Assembly (NCBI RefSeq): GCF_028823665.1
Contig: NZ_JAPEHV010000007.1
Coordinates: 57,929-121,928 of the forward strand
DNA: 64,000 nucleotides
Direction of reading: 5' to 3'
DNA from: Microbacterium sp. C7(2022)
Lineage (GTDB): Bacteria; Actinomycetota; Actinomycetes; Actinomycetales; Microbacteriaceae
The notes below the pieces were generated by a model, which saw only the letters and a list, made by a program, of their open reading frames with translations, searched no databases and was not told the origin of the DNA. Numbering within the stretch: the stretch's first letter is position 1; each line of letters begins with the position of its first letter. Shown here one piece after another: positions 54,293 through 63,335 of the stretch. The translations under genes and the position numbers were made by a program.

Positions 54293-54684
54293 GCGAAGCG
54301 GCGTCGTCCGGCGAGCACACCCGCGGTGACGGCGATCACGCCGAAGCCGAGGCCGATCCAGGCGTAGCCGAGGCTCCACCACGCGATCGTGGCCGACACG
54401 TAGACGAGGATCTCGACGAGCGCCCGGATGAAGGGGTGAACGGCGAAGACCGCGCGCGGTGAGACGAATAGTGCCCACACGAGGATCGCGAGAACGGGTG
54501 CCCCGATGCCCGCGACGACGTTCCAGGGGAAGGGCCACGATGCGAATCCCCAGATGGCGAGGGAGACGAACGCGAACAGCTCGCACACGAAGGCGAAGAT
54601 GTCGACTCCCGACAGCGGAGCGCGCATGCCCGGCGCGGGCGAAGAAGCGGATGCTGCGGGTTCGGGTGCGACGGAGTCGGGCAT
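54289..54684 (-). CDS. YrdB family (DUF2568) membrane protein
   Basis: 131 residues: a short Ala/Pro-rich N-terminus, then four membrane helices (IFAFVCELFAFVSLAIWGFAS, VVAGIGAPVLAILVWALFVSP, ALVEILVYVSATIAWWSLG, GLGFGVIAVTAGVLAG). The WALFVSPRA loop is the DUF2568 mark. Function unknown. It is first in the operon with the oxidase and Nudix genes; minus-strand TAAACT (54692-54697) is 7 nt before the ATG. Confidence 0.75.
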   Translation of the reverse strand: MPDSVAPEPAASASSPAPGMRAPLSGVDIFAFVCELFAFVSLAIWGFASWPFPWNVVAGIGAPVLAILVWALFVSPRAVFAVHPFIRALVEILVYVSATIAWWSLGYAWIGLGFGVIAVTAGVLAGRRRFA

Positions 54685-54691
54685 GGTTTCC

Positions 54692-54697
54692 AGTTTA
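54692..54697 (-). promoter_or_regulatory. -10 box TAAACT of the YrdB-oxidase-Nudix operon
   Basis: Minus-strand TAAACT, 7 nt from the first start codon; the only promoter-like site seen for the three genes. Confidence 0.4.
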
Positions 54698-54765
54698 CGA
54701 GGTCATGGGGCCGGCGCCCGCGGGCACGGTGCCTCGCGGGTGACGACGCGGAGGTGGCGCAGGCT

Positions 54766-56694
54766 TCAGTCGCGCAGCGCGTCGATCAGATCGCGCAGGC
54801 TGACGACGGAACTGAGCGGCACGGTGCGCGTGGGGCCAGCCTCGTCGCCCGCCACATACTGCAGTGACAAGCTTGCGTTGCGCAGCAGGTGACTCAGCGT
54901 CGGGCGCACCGTGACGGTGGCTTCACCGCCGTCGAGGACGACGTCGCCGAGAGCGGTTCCGTCGAAACTGACGCGAACGGTGGCGCCGTCTTCTCCGCTG
55001 ACGGGGATCGCCAGCGTGAGGCGCGAGCCGGAGAACGTGGCCGTCGCGCGCGCGACCTGCGGCGTGCCGGACGGGAGCGCCGACTCGGGGTCCGGGTCGA
55101 CGGGGTCCGGGTCGACGGGGGCCGGGTCCGGCGTGGGCGTCGGGTCCGGCGTGGGCGTCGGGTCCGGGGTCGGTGTCGGGTCCGGGGTCGGTGTCGGGTC
55201 AGGTGACGGCGTGGGGTCCGGAGTCGGGGTCGGGTCTGGCTCGGGGCTCGGCGCAGGGTCGGGACTCGGCTCCGGGTCAGGAGTTGGCGCCGGGTCGGGA
55301 TCCGGAACCGGCGCTCCTTCCGATTCTGCAGGCTCGGAAGGAGCCGAGCCCGGCGCCACAGGAGGCGCGGGATCGGCAGGGGGAGCAGATTCCGTCGCTG
55401 GCGTGGTCACCGGATCGGGAGCGGCGGCATCGGGCGTGGGCGTCACCGGCGGCACTGTGTCGGGGGCGGGCTCCGCCACGGGTGGTTCGTCGGTGACCGT
55501 TTCGACCGGGGCGGCTGCTGCCTTCTTCGTGTCCGAGTCGTCGAGGGTGATCGAGGGGAGTGCTGCGGCTGCGGCATCCGCTGATGAAGCTCCGTTCGCT
55601 TCGCTGGTGGGGACAAAAGGAAGGGAGAGAGCGGATGCCGCGACCGCCGCCACGACGACGACACCGGCAGCGACGAGACCGACAGTGGCGCCGATGCTCG
55701 AAGTCGCGCCAGCGGTGCCGGCGGCTGCGCCCGTCGATGCCGTGCCGCCGACCGTGTTGCCGCCGGAACCGGTCACGGTGACCCCGGCGAACGGATCGGC
55801 GACGGGAACCGCGCTGACGCCGCCGGCGTTCACGGCGCCATCGATGACCGAGGAGGGCATCGCGGCGAGCGCGACGACGGGCGCTCCGGCGCCCTGCAGT
55901 GACGCCAGGTACCCTGCGGTGCCCGCCACTCCAACGGTGAGTGGGAGCAGGACCAGGGCGAGCCGATTGCCGACCTCGTGAGCTTCACCAGCGACGATGG
56001 TGCACCGCGCGCACTCCTTCAGGTGCGCGTCGACCTTGCCGCGGTCTCGCGCGCCGATATTGTTGCGCGCGTAGGCGCCCAGCTGCTCGGTTGTCCATTG
56101 GCAGTCCGAACCGTCTTCCAGAGACTGCAGGTGCGCCTGGATCCACGCTTCACGCAGACCCTCGCGCGCACGAAAGGTGAGCTGGGCGACAGCGGTCGCT
56201 TTCATCCCGAGAAGGGGTGCGATCTCGGCGGGCTTCATGCGCTCGATCTCGGAGTACCAGAGCACTTCCTGCCAGCGCGAGGGCAGGCTCTTGAAGGCCC
56301 GATGGGTCAGGCTGCGGTCGAGCGCTTCTGCGGTCGCCTGCTCGCTGGACGCAGGATCTTCGACAGTGTCGAGCGTGTCGAGTGCTGTCTCTCGGTTCGA
56401 GCGCCCCCACGCTGCGGCGGTGTTGCGGATGCTGGTGAACAGATACGCGCGAAAGGAACCCGTCGGGCCACCGCCAGCGAGGATCGACTTGTAGATGCGC
56501 GTGTACGCCTCTTGTACGAGATCGTCGGCATCGGTGCCGGGCGACACGTTGCGCGCGACGGTGATGCCCGAGCGGTAGTGGCGCTGCCACAACTCGCCGA
56601 ACGCGCGGCTGTCGCCTGACCGGGTGCGAAGCACCAGATCGGCGTCGGCGAGCTGCGCGGCCTCGCGGTCGAGGATCGCGTCGTTGTCGGGCAC
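54766..56694 (-). CDS. ECF sigma factor fused to zinc-finger, membrane and Pro-rich extracytoplasmic-type regions
   Basis: 642 residues from GTG 56694 (GGAG upstream). Residues 20-90 are sigma region 2 (FGELWQRHYRSGITVARNVSPGTDADDLVQEAYTRIYKS), about 130-185 region 4 (LPSRWQEVLWYSEIERMKPAEIAPLLGMKATAVAQLTFRAREGL). Then comes an anti-sigma-type zinc site His224-X3-Cys228-X2-Cys231, hydrophobic segments at about 245-263 and 348-372, a Pro/Asp/Thr tract with tandem PTPDP units (about 480-540), and a beta-rich end of about 80 residues. It is a sigma/anti-sigma-like fusion of the sort seen in actinobacterial ECF groups with C-terminal extensions. Signal and regulon unknown. Confidence 0.85.
   Translation of the reverse strand: MPDNDAILDREAAQLADADLVLRTRSGDSRAFGELWQRHYRSGITVARNVSPGTDADDLVQEAYTRIYKSILAGGGPTGSFRAYLFTSIRNTAAAWGRSNRETALDTLDTVEDPASSEQATAEALDRSLTHRAFKSLPSRWQEVLWYSEIERMKPAEIAPLLGMKATAVAQLTFRAREGLREAWIQAHLQSLEDGSDCQWTTEQLGAYARNNIGARDRGKVDAHLKECARCTIVAGEAHEVGNRLALVLLPLTVGVAGTAGYLASLQGAGAPVVALAAMPSSVIDGAVNAGGVSAVPVADPFAGVTVTGSGGNTVGGTASTGAAAGTAGATSSIGATVGLVAAGVVVVAAVAASALSLPFVPTSEANGASSADAAAAALPSITLDDSDTKKAAAAPVETVTDEPPVAEPAPDTVPPVTPTPDAAAPDPVTTPATESAPPADPAPPVAPGSAPSEPAESEGAPVPDPDPAPTPDPEPSPDPAPSPEPDPTPTPDPTPSPDPTPTPDPTPTPDPTPTPDPTPTPDPAPVDPDPVDPDPESALPSGTPQVARATATFSGSRLTLAIPVSGEDGATVRVSFDGTALGDVVLDGGEATVTVRPTLSHLLRNASLSLQYVAGDEAGPTRTVPLSSVVSLRDLIDALRD
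55110..55260 (-). repeat. In-gene 18-bp tandem repeats encoding PTPDPT
   Basis: GGGTCCGGCGTGGGCGTC and close variants repeat about seven times in frame, encoding PTPDPT units of the sigma-fusion linker. Copy number is likely to vary between strains. Confidence 0.7.
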
Positions 56695-56754
56695 GGGGTT
56701 CTCCGGTCTGCGGGGGATTGCTGTACGCCTGTTCGACCAAGAGACGTCACACAT

Positions 56755-56985
56755 CCGCGGATATCACGCGGGTCTTCCATTCTTACGGTGAACGTTCAGT
56801 TTCGCCAGGGCGGGCGTGGACGGACCAGAAGAAAAACTTTTGCGAAGTCGCGTAATAGAACACGATTGACCCCGTCTCATGGTCAGGAGAGGCTGTTCGA
56901 TGCCAGGGGGCGTTCCAGCGGGCAGCCCGCCGATGGGCCGGAAACTCGGGGGAGGGACCGGGCCATCACCACTCTGGGGGGAGTA
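56755..56985. other. Gap between sigma-fusion and nagA with no clear gene
   Basis: About 230 bp between the sigma gene's promoter side and the nagA terminator. A 28-codon ATG frame at 56900 has no ribosome binding site of note and I do not call it. Confidence 0.4.
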
Positions 56986-57017
56986 GGGGCCGTTGCATCG
57001 GGGGATGCGACGGCCCC
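56986..57017 (-). terminator. Hairpin downstream of nagA
   Basis: GGGGCCGTTGCATC (56986-56999) and GATGCGACGGCCCC (57004-57017) pair along 14 bp with one G-U, loop GGGG, 40 bp beyond the nagA stop on the minus strand. Confidence 0.6.
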
Positions 57018-57056
57018 ATCACTTTGCGCCCGTGCAAGGCATTTTGCGCCGTGGAT

Positions 57057-58199
57057 TTAGCCCGCCGCCCCGAGCGTTTCGACGCCGCCGCTCCAGACGC
57101 GCGTGACGCGAAGGTTTGCGTCCCACAGCACTGCGTCGGCGCGGCATCCGACCTCGAGGCTACCGACATCGCTCGCCCCAACGGCCCGCGCGGGAACAGC
57201 AGTGAGGGAGTGCAAGGCGACTTCGAGAGGCACGCCGGCAGCGACGGTGCGGCGGAGCGCGGCATCCTGTGTCAGCGTCGACCCTGCGATCGCGCCGCCG
57301 GCTTGCAGTCGCGCGACGCCGTCGGTGACGGTGACCTGCAGCCCGCCGAGGTCGTAGCATCCGTCCCCTGCACCCGCGGCGGCCATGGCGTCGGTCACCA
57401 GCGCCACACGGGCACCGGCGGCGGCGAACACCACGGCGATCAGGCCGAGGTCGACGTGCACGCCGTCGGCGACGAGTTCGAGGGTGACGCGCTCATCGCG
57501 CAGCGCGGCGACCACGGGGCCGGGGGAGCGGTGGTGGATGCCGCGCATGGCGTTGAACGCATGGGTGACCACACTCGCTCCCGCGTCGAACGCGCGCTGC
57601 GCGGTGTCGTGGTCGGCATCGGTGTGGCCGATCGCCACCGTCACGCCGGCAGCAACGAACCGTTCGATCGCCTCGATGGCGCCGGGGAGCTCGGGAGCGA
57701 TGGTCACCTGGCGAAGCGTGCCGCGGCCCGCTTCGATGAGCTTCTCGACGGATGCGGCGTCGGGCGTGCACAAGAGCTCTGCCGTGTGCGCACCCTTGTG
57801 CCCGGGGTCGAGGAACGGTCCCTCGAGGTGTGAGCCCAGGATCGTCGCGTCCGCGGCGGACAGGTCGGCGATCGCCGCCACCCGCCGGGCCATGTCGTCG
57901 ACGGACGCCGTCACCAGGGAGATCAGGGACGAAGTGGTGCCGTGTTCACGGTGGACTGCGCGGGCGGTCGCGATGTCGTCGCCGCCCGCGTCGTACGACG
58001 CGCCCCCCGCTCCGTGGCAGTGGATGTCGACGAGTCCGGGCGTCAGCATCCGGCCGGTCGCATCGATCTTCTCGTCGGCGGCGGGCATCTCGGGGCCGGC
58101 GCCGCGGCCGGCCACACGCCCGCCGTCGAACAGCACCCACGCGTCGTCGTGCAGCTGGCCGGCGTCGACGAGCTGCGCGGAGTGGACGAGTGTGCTCAT
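57057..58199 (-). CDS. nagA: N-acetylglucosamine-6-phosphate deacetylase
   Basis: 380 residues of the amidohydrolase superfamily. Metal motif GLVDIHCHGAGG, metal-binding Glu in GSHLEGPFL, His in AIGHTDADHDTAQRAFDAG and VTHAFNAM, and the catalytic Asp in VALVTDAMAAAG. It removes acetate from GlcNAc-6-phosphate to feed NagB. The start is the ATG overlapping the stop of the hexosaminidase gene (ATGA), so the two are coupled. The 45-codon open extension upstream is the neighbour's antiphase sequence. Confidence 0.94.
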   Translation of the reverse strand: MSTLVHSAQLVDAGQLHDDAWVLFDGGRVAGRGAGPEMPAADEKIDATGRMLTPGLVDIHCHGAGGASYDAGGDDIATARAVHREHGTTSSLISLVTASVDDMARRVAAIADLSAADATILGSHLEGPFLDPGHKGAHTAELLCTPDAASVEKLIEAGRGTLRQVTIAPELPGAIEAIERFVAAGVTVAIGHTDADHDTAQRAFDAGASVVTHAFNAMRGIHHRSPGPVVAALRDERVTLELVADGVHVDLGLIAVVFAAAGARVALVTDAMAAAGAGDGCYDLGGLQVTVTDGVARLQAGGAIAGSTLTQDAALRRTVAAGVPLEVALHSLTAVPARAVGASDVGSLEVGCRADAVLWDANLRVTRVWSGGVETLGAAG

Positions 58200-59728
58200 T
58201 CGGTCACCCAGTCGATTTCTGACGAAGCGTCGAACTGCACGCCCATGCGCGCCCACAGCGGCCCGAGTCCGGCGACGCGGGCGCGGAACGATTCCCACGT
58301 GCGCTCGGGGTGAGCGCCGGTCGCGGGCGACCACCCCGCCTCAGCGGCCGAGGCGATGCGGGGGAACGCGAGCTGGTCGATGTCGCGCGCGGTCGCGACC
58401 GTTTCGGTCCACAATGGCGCCTCGATCCCGAGGATGTCGGCATCGGTGATCCCGCCGATCACGTCCGACGGCTCCCAGGCGTACGAGCGCTCGACGCTCG
58501 TCGGGCCGTTCGCCCACACCAGACCGAGGGGCGAGTCGGCATCGGGCTTCATGTCGAGGTAGATCGCGTCGGCGGGCGAGAGGATCAGCTGCGCGCCGGC
58601 GCGAACGAACGCGCGCGCCTTGTCGTCCATGCCGTCGGTGGGGGTCACGAAACCCCAGTACTGCCCGATGGTTTCGTCGTGCAGCCCGGCCGCGGCGCCG
58701 GCTTCGTGCCACGCGACCGGCGTCTTACCGAGGTCGGCGATGATCGCGCTCGCGCGCGAGACGAACGCGGCGAAGTCCGCGGGGTCAGTGCCCAGCGCCT
58801 CGTCGCCGCCCAGGTGCAGGTACGGGCCGGGCGTCTCGCCGGCGAGTTCACCGAAGACGTCGGCAACGAAGTCGTATGTCGCCTCGGAGTGGATCTTCAG
58901 CGACGAGAATCCGACCGCCATGCCGTCGTACGGGGTACCGTTGCGCGGAAGCTCACCGCCGTACGTCTTCACGACCTCGTGAATGTGGTCGCTGAGCACC
59001 GGCTCTTCGATCAGCTCGGGGTAGGCAAGGCCGACGGCGTGCGTGTGGCCGGGCATGTCGATCTCGGGTACCACGATCATGTGGCGGGATGCCGCGTACT
59101 CGACGATCTCGCGGTAGTCGGCCTTCGTGTAGAAGCCGCCCGGATCGCCGCCCACCGACGTGCCGCTCGCGCGGGCCGTCAGCTCGGGCCGGGAGTGCAG
59201 CTCGATGCGCCAGCCCTGGTCGTCGGTCAGGTGCAGGTGCAGGGCATTGAACTTCAGGCTCGCCGCTCGGTCGATGTATGCCTTCACGGTGGCGACGGGG
59301 TGGAAGTGTCGGGCGACATCGAGCATGACCCCGCGGTATGCGAAGCGTGGGGCGTCGTCGATGATGACGGCAGGCACGTGCCATCCGTCGCCGGTGCGCG
59401 TGAGCAGCTGCGCCAGCGTCTGCACCCCGTAGAACAGGCCCGCCGCATCTGCAGCGACGATGCGAATCGAATCGGATGCCGCCTCCAAGCGATACGACTC
59501 GGGCGCCCCGCCGGGGGTGATCGCGAGGGTGAGCGCCGCGTCACCGTCGGCGACCACCGGGGTGACGCCCGTGCGAGTGGCGATCGCCGACAGGGCGGCG
59601 GTCGTGGCATCCGTCGGTCCTGACACCGTGGTGGCGGAGGTCACCGCGAAGCCCGTGCCGCCCGTGACCTCGAGCGCGGCCGGAACAGGCACGAGCGCCA
59701 GAGTCTCGGGAGTGATGGATGCTGACAC
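58196..59728 (-). CDS. Beta-N-acetylhexosaminidase (GH20)
   Basis: 510 residues, GTG start at 59728 with GGAG upstream; no signal peptide is visible, so it may act in the cytosol on imported chitobiose or similar. An N-terminal GH20b domain (residues about 1-125) ends at LAQLL; the catalytic barrel starts PRFAYRGVMLDVARHF and has LHLTDDQGWRIE, PEIDMPGHTHAV, and the catalytic pair Asp-Glu in LHLGGDEAL. WANGPTSVERSYAW and the final WSPATGAHPERTWESF are also typical. First gene of the operon with nagA. Confidence 0.93.
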   Translation of the reverse strand: MSASITPETLALVPVPAALEVTGGTGFAVTSATTVSGPTDATTAALSAIATRTGVTPVVADGDAALTLAITPGGAPESYRLEAASDSIRIVAADAAGLFYGVQTLAQLLTRTGDGWHVPAVIIDDAPRFAYRGVMLDVARHFHPVATVKAYIDRAASLKFNALHLHLTDDQGWRIELHSRPELTARASGTSVGGDPGGFYTKADYREIVEYAASRHMIVVPEIDMPGHTHAVGLAYPELIEEPVLSDHIHEVVKTYGGELPRNGTPYDGMAVGFSSLKIHSEATYDFVADVFGELAGETPGPYLHLGGDEALGTDPADFAAFVSRASAIIADLGKTPVAWHEAGAAAGLHDETIGQYWGFVTPTDGMDDKARAFVRAGAQLILSPADAIYLDMKPDADSPLGLVWANGPTSVERSYAWEPSDVIGGITDADILGIEAPLWTETVATARDIDQLAFPRIASAAEAGWSPATGAHPERTWESFRARVAGLGPLWARMGVQFDASSEIDWVTE

Positions 59729-59791
59729 GATGGCTCCATTCTGACCGACGCAACCCGAGAGTGGGTCAACGGCGACCTGCAAGTAAAGAGT

Positions 59792-59800
59792 CCTAACAAA
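59792..59800. promoter_or_regulatory. ROK-type half-site CCTAACAAA before the hexosaminidase gene
   Basis: Shares CTAACAAA with the operator at 45454-45462. It lies 64 bp upstream of the hexosaminidase start, between divergent genes. The partner half (59776-59784) matches only 5 of 9 bases. Confidence 0.4.
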
Positions 59801-59823
59801 AGGCGTGATCCCAGCCTATCCGA

Positions 59824-59829
59824 TATGCT
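59824..59829 (+). promoter_or_regulatory. -10 box TATGCT of glyA-folD
   Basis: TATGCT, just ahead of the riboswitch; transcription would start near 59836 or slightly before, which places the aptamer at the 5' end of the mRNA. Confidence 0.4.
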
Positions 59830-59830
59830 C

Positions 59831-59910
59831 TGAGGGTCGCGACTGGCGTTGAGGTGGGTACCCACCGGGGAGCGGCTGACAAAGGCATTCGACCGCACGC
59901 CTGGGCCGGG
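59831..59910 (+). ncRNA. ZTP riboswitch (pfl motif)
   Basis: The leader holds GGGTCGCGACTGGCG (from 59834), GGTGGGTACCCACCGGGG with a self-pairing GGTGGG/CCCACC hairpin, then, after a linker, CCGCACGCCTGGGC (59893-59906). These are the conserved halves of the pfl RNA, which binds the purine intermediate ZTP or Z and turns on one-carbon genes. The genes that follow, glyA and folD, are its classic targets. The start codon is 80 nt downstream; the RNA probably acts on termination or translation, not decided from sequence. Confidence 0.85.
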
Positions 59911-59989
59911 TCTCGATACATCGCTCAACCGACGAGTTCCGCCGCGAAGCGACGGACCCGTATTCGAACCCGCTGCCAAGGAGATCGCC

Positions 59990-61264
59990 ATGACCGATCA
60001 GTACTTCAATGCCCCGCTCTCAGAGGTCGACCCCGAGATCGCGGCCGTCCTGGACGCCGAGCTCGCGCGTCAGCGCGGCTACCTCGAGATGATCGCCTCG
60101 GAGAACTTCGTTCCCGTCTCGGTGCTGCAGTCGCAGGGCTCGGTGCTCACCAACAAGTACGCCGAGGGCTACCCGGGACGTCGCTACTACGGTGGCTGCG
60201 AAGAGGTCGACGTCGCCGAAGAGCTCGCTATCGCGCGCGCAAAGTCGCTGTTCGGCGCGGAGTTCGCCAACGTGCAGCCCCACTCGGGTGCATCCGCGAA
60301 CGCCGCCGTGCTGCACGCCATCGCCCGCCCCGGTGACACGCTGCTGGGTCTTTCGCTCGACCACGGTGGGCACCTCACGCACGGCATGAAGATCAACTTC
60401 TCGGGTCGCCTGTATGACATCGTCGCGTACGGAGTGAACCCCGAGACCTCGATGATCGACATGGACGAGGTTCGCCGCCTCGCCCTCGAGCACAAGCCGA
60501 AGGTCATCATCGCCGGATGGTCGGCGTACCCGCGCCAGCTCGACTTCGCCGCCTTCCGTGCCATCGCCGACGAGGTGGGCGCGCTGCTGTGGGTCGACAT
60601 GGCCCACTTCGCCGGTCTCGTCGCCGCCGGCCAGCACCCGAACCCCGTGCCCCACGCCCACGTCGTGTCGTCGACCGTGCACAAGACCATCGGTGGTCCG
60701 CGCTCGGGCTTCATCCTCACCAACGACGCCGACATCGCCAAGAAGATCAACTCGGCCGTGTTCCCGGGGCAGCAGGGTGGCCCGCTGATGCACGTCATCG
60801 CCGCGAAGGCGACGGCGTTCAAGCTCGCCGCGACCCCCGAGTTCGCCGAGCGTCAGGAGCGCGTCGTGCGCGGTGCGCACATCCTCGCCGAGCGTCTGTC
60901 GCAGCCCGACGTCGCCGCCGCAGGAATCGCCGTGCGCTCGGGCGGCACCGACGTGCACCTGGTGCTGGTCGACCTGCGCGATGCGGCGATCGACGGCAAG
61001 CAGGCCGAAGACCTGCTGCACGAGATCCACATCACCGTGAACCGCAACGCCGTGCCGAACGACCCGCGCCCGCCCATGGTGACCTCGGGCCTGCGCATCG
61101 GTACGCCGGCGCTGGCAACCCGCGGCTTCGGCGACGCCGAGTTCACCGAGGTGGCCGACATCATCGCTCTCGCCCTGCTGCCGGATGCCGACGTTGACGC
61201 GCTGCGCGCCCGCGTGGCATCCCTCGCCGAGGCCTTCCCCCTCTACCCGGGCCTCGCCCAGTAG
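59990..61264 (+). CDS. glyA: Serine hydroxymethyltransferase
   Basis: 424 residues, PLP enzyme moving a one-carbon unit between serine and tetrahydrofolate. It starts [25 protein letters not shown] with AAGGAG upstream. [32 protein letters not shown] and the PLP lysine K232 in [16 protein letters not shown] mark the family (the usual Arg after Thr-Leu is Gly here: TIGGPR). It is under the ZTP riboswitch and followed by folD 18 bp after the stop. Confidence 0.96.
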   Translation: MTDQYFNAPLSEVDPEIAAVLDAELARQRGYLEMIASENFVPVSVLQSQGSVLTNKYAEGYPGRRYYGGCEEVDVAEELAIARAKSLFGAEFANVQPHSGASANAAVLHAIARPGDTLLGLSLDHGGHLTHGMKINFSGRLYDIVAYGVNPETSMIDMDEVRRLALEHKPKVIIAGWSAYPRQLDFAAFRAIADEVGALLWVDMAHFAGLVAAGQHPNPVPHAHVVSSTVHKTIGGPRSGFILTNDADIAKKINSAVFPGQQGGPLMHVIAAKATAFKLAATPEFAERQERVVRGAHILAERLSQPDVAAAGIAVRSGGTDVHLVLVDLRDAAIDGKQAEDLLHEIHITVNRNAVPNDPRPPMVTSGLRIGTPALATRGFGDAEFTEVADIIALALLPDADVDALRARVASLAEAFPLYPGLAQ

Positions 61265-61282
61265 CGCGGAGGACGGCAACGC

Positions 61283-62173
61283 ATGACCGCTCAGATTCTC
61301 GACGGGCGCGCGACGTCCGCCGCCATCAAGGACGAACTGCGCGAGCGCATCGCCGCGCTGAAGGCCCGGGGGATCACGCCCGGCATCGCGACGGTGCTCG
61401 TGGGCGCCGACCCCGCGTCGCAGCTGTACGTGGGGATGAAGCACAAGCAGTCCGAGGCGATCGGGATGAACTCGATCCAGCGCGAACTGCCGGCCGACGC
61501 CACGCAAGAAGAGGTCGAGGCGCTGATCGACGAGCTCAACGCCGACCCCGCGTGCCACGGCTACATCGTGCAGCTGCCCCTGCCGAAACACCTCGACACC
61601 GACGCGATCCTCGAGCGCATCGATCCTGACAAGGATGCCGATGGCCTGCACCCGACCAACCTCGGGCGCCTCGTGCTCAACGTCAACTCGCCGATCACCT
61701 CGCCGCTGCCGTGTACGCCGCGCGGAGTCATCGAGCTTCTCGAGCGCAACGGCTACAGCCTGAACGGCAAGCACGTGGTCGTCGTCGGGCGCGGTGTCAC
61801 GATCGGGCGTTCGATCGGCCTGCTACTTACGCGGCGTGAGTACAACGCGACGGTCACCCTCACCCACACCGGCACCGTCGACCTCGGTGCGCACCTGCGC
61901 CAGGCCGACGTGATCGTCGCCGCCGCCGGGGTCAAGCACATCGTGCAGGCCGCCGACATCAAGCCGGGCGCCGCGGTGCTCGACGTGGGAGTCACGCGTG
62001 AGACGGATGCCGCCACCGGCAAGTCGGTCGTCTCGGGCGATGTCGCCCCCGATGCGCGGGAGGTCGCGGGCTATGTCTCGCCGAACCCCGGGGGAGTGGG
62101 CCCGATGACGGTGGCGCTGCTGATGACGAACGTCGTCGAGGCAGCCGAGCGACAGGCGGCGCAGACGGCCTGA
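61283..62173 (+). CDS. folD: Bifunctional methylenetetrahydrofolate dehydrogenase / methenyl-THF cyclohydrolase
   Basis: 296 residues. Catalytic Lys in [46 protein letters not shown] and the NADP domain signature [18 protein letters not shown] are all there; ends with [16 protein letters not shown]. It makes 10-formyl-THF for PurN and PurH. GGAGGA precedes the ATG. Same transcript as glyA. Confidence 0.96.
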   Translation: MTAQILDGRATSAAIKDELRERIAALKARGITPGIATVLVGADPASQLYVGMKHKQSEAIGMNSIQRELPADATQEEVEALIDELNADPACHGYIVQLPLPKHLDTDAILERIDPDKDADGLHPTNLGRLVLNVNSPITSPLPCTPRGVIELLERNGYSLNGKHVVVVGRGVTIGRSIGLLLTRREYNATVTLTHTGTVDLGAHLRQADVIVAAAGVKHIVQAADIKPGAAVLDVGVTRETDAATGKSVVSGDVAPDAREVAGYVSPNPGGVGPMTVALLMTNVVEAAERQAAQTA

Positions 62174-62183
62174 TCGGGGCGCC

Positions 62184-62978
62184 TCACGCGATCGAGACGA
62201 GACGCGTCACGTCGTCGGGCAGTTCGTCGGCGACGGCGGTGACGGTCATGCTCTGCAGGTCGGCGCGGCCCGACATGACCGTGAGGAACGCCGTGTCGGC
62301 GGCATCGCGCCCCGTGGCGATGCGTACGAGGGTGTCGCGGGGCGCGAGGGTCGTGGCATCCATCACCCTCCAGTGCCCGTCGACCCACGCTTCGGCGACG
62401 GCGTGGAAGTCCATCGGGTCGAGCCCGGGCGCGTACACCGAGACGAGGCGCGCCGGAACGCCGAGGGCGCGCAACAGTGCGACGCACACGTGCGCGTAGT
62501 CGCGGCACACCCCGGTGCGCGAGAGCAAGGTGCGCACCGCGCCGTCGGTGGGGAGCGACGAACCCGAGACGTATGCGAGACGCGTTCCCACCCACGAAGA
62601 CACCGCGGCGACGAGATCGGCGGGGTCGTCGATGCCTGCAAACTCGGCGGCGGCCGTCGGGGCGAGAGCATCGGACTCGGCGTAGCGGCTGGGCCGCGTG
62701 TACACGATCGGGTCGACATCGGATGCCGTTGCCGTGGCACCCGCGCCCAGAATGCTTGCGCTGTACTCGAGCGCGAAAGCGCCAGTACTCGGCTGCACGC
62801 GGTGCAGGCGAGTGCCGTGCACGTCGCGGATGTTCGTCACCTCGCACGGCACGCCGTCGACCGTCGCGGTGAGCTCTTCATGGGTCGGCTCGTAGTGTCG
62901 TGAGACCCCGACGGCGAACACCAGATCGGCGGGCTCGGTGACGCTCAGTTCGATTCGGCTCGTGACGTCTCTGCGCAT
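62184..62978 (-). CDS. Transglutaminase-like domain protein
   Basis: 264 residues, cytosolic by sequence. A beta-rich N-terminus (IELSVTEPADLVFAVGVSRHYEP) is followed by a transglutaminase core with the Cys-His-Asp triad in LLSRTGVCRDYAHVCVALLRALG, DFHAVAEAWVDG and WRVMDATTLAPR. Such proteins are usually peptidases or amide-forming enzymes in the bacterial cytosol; substrate unknown. It ends 10 bp from the folD stop. A minus-strand CATGCT lies 6 nt before the ATG. Confidence 0.85.
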   Translation of the reverse strand: MRRDVTSRIELSVTEPADLVFAVGVSRHYEPTHEELTATVDGVPCEVTNIRDVHGTRLHRVQPSTGAFALEYSASILGAGATATASDVDPIVYTRPSRYAESDALAPTAAAEFAGIDDPADLVAAVSSWVGTRLAYVSGSSLPTDGAVRTLLSRTGVCRDYAHVCVALLRALGVPARLVSVYAPGLDPMDFHAVAEAWVDGHWRVMDATTLAPRDTLVRIATGRDAADTAFLTVMSGRADLQSMTVTAVADELPDDVTRLVSIA

Positions 62979-63041
62979 GCGAACAGCATGCCAGGCGCGC
63001 GGGGTCGAGGGTCGCGCAGGGCGGGGGGATAGGCTTGCGGG

Positions 63042-63335
63042 TTAGCGGTTGTCGAGGTCGTCGAACATCTTGCGCTGCTCGGGGGTGAGGCCGTCGCGCA
63101 GTTCTTGACGGGCCGCGGCCTTCTCGGCGGACTCCGCCGCCGTACTCGTTGCGGTGTCACTTTCGGGCCGCACCGCGGGGCCACCACCCGCGCGGTCGTA
63201 GAGTTCGCCGGCGCGCTGCTCGAGCGAGCCGCTGACCTTGGCGTAGATCGCCCACCCGATGGTGATGAGGATGCGGCGGAGTGGCCGCCGAAGTGAACGC
63301 AGATCAGGGCTGTGTCGATTGCGTGTGTGGGGCAT
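63042..63335 (-). pseudogene. Small membrane-anchored protein, 5' end doubtful or replaced
   Basis: The last ~75 residues look genuine: a membrane-type RILITIGWAIYAKVSGSLEQRAGELYDRAG, an Ala/Glu-rich stretch, and RDGLTPEQRKMFDDLDNR. The only in-frame start nearby is ATG 63335, which adds a basic MPHTRNRHSP... without ribosome binding site or -10 box. The frame stays open further up through sequence overlapping the exported protein gene. I therefore suspect that the original N-terminus was lost at a junction near 63290-63340. It could also be a complete short gene. Confidence 0.4.

Noticed and set aside
54911..55981. Gly/Ser/Val-rich plus-strand frame of 356 codons
   Set aside because: Complement of the Pro/Asp/Thr repeat region in the sigma-fusion gene, not an independent surface protein.
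56900..56986. 28-codon ORF (MPGGVPAG...) near the nagA terminator
   Set aside because: No convincing ribosome binding site, low-complexity Gly/Pro sequence and no downstream gene to regulate.
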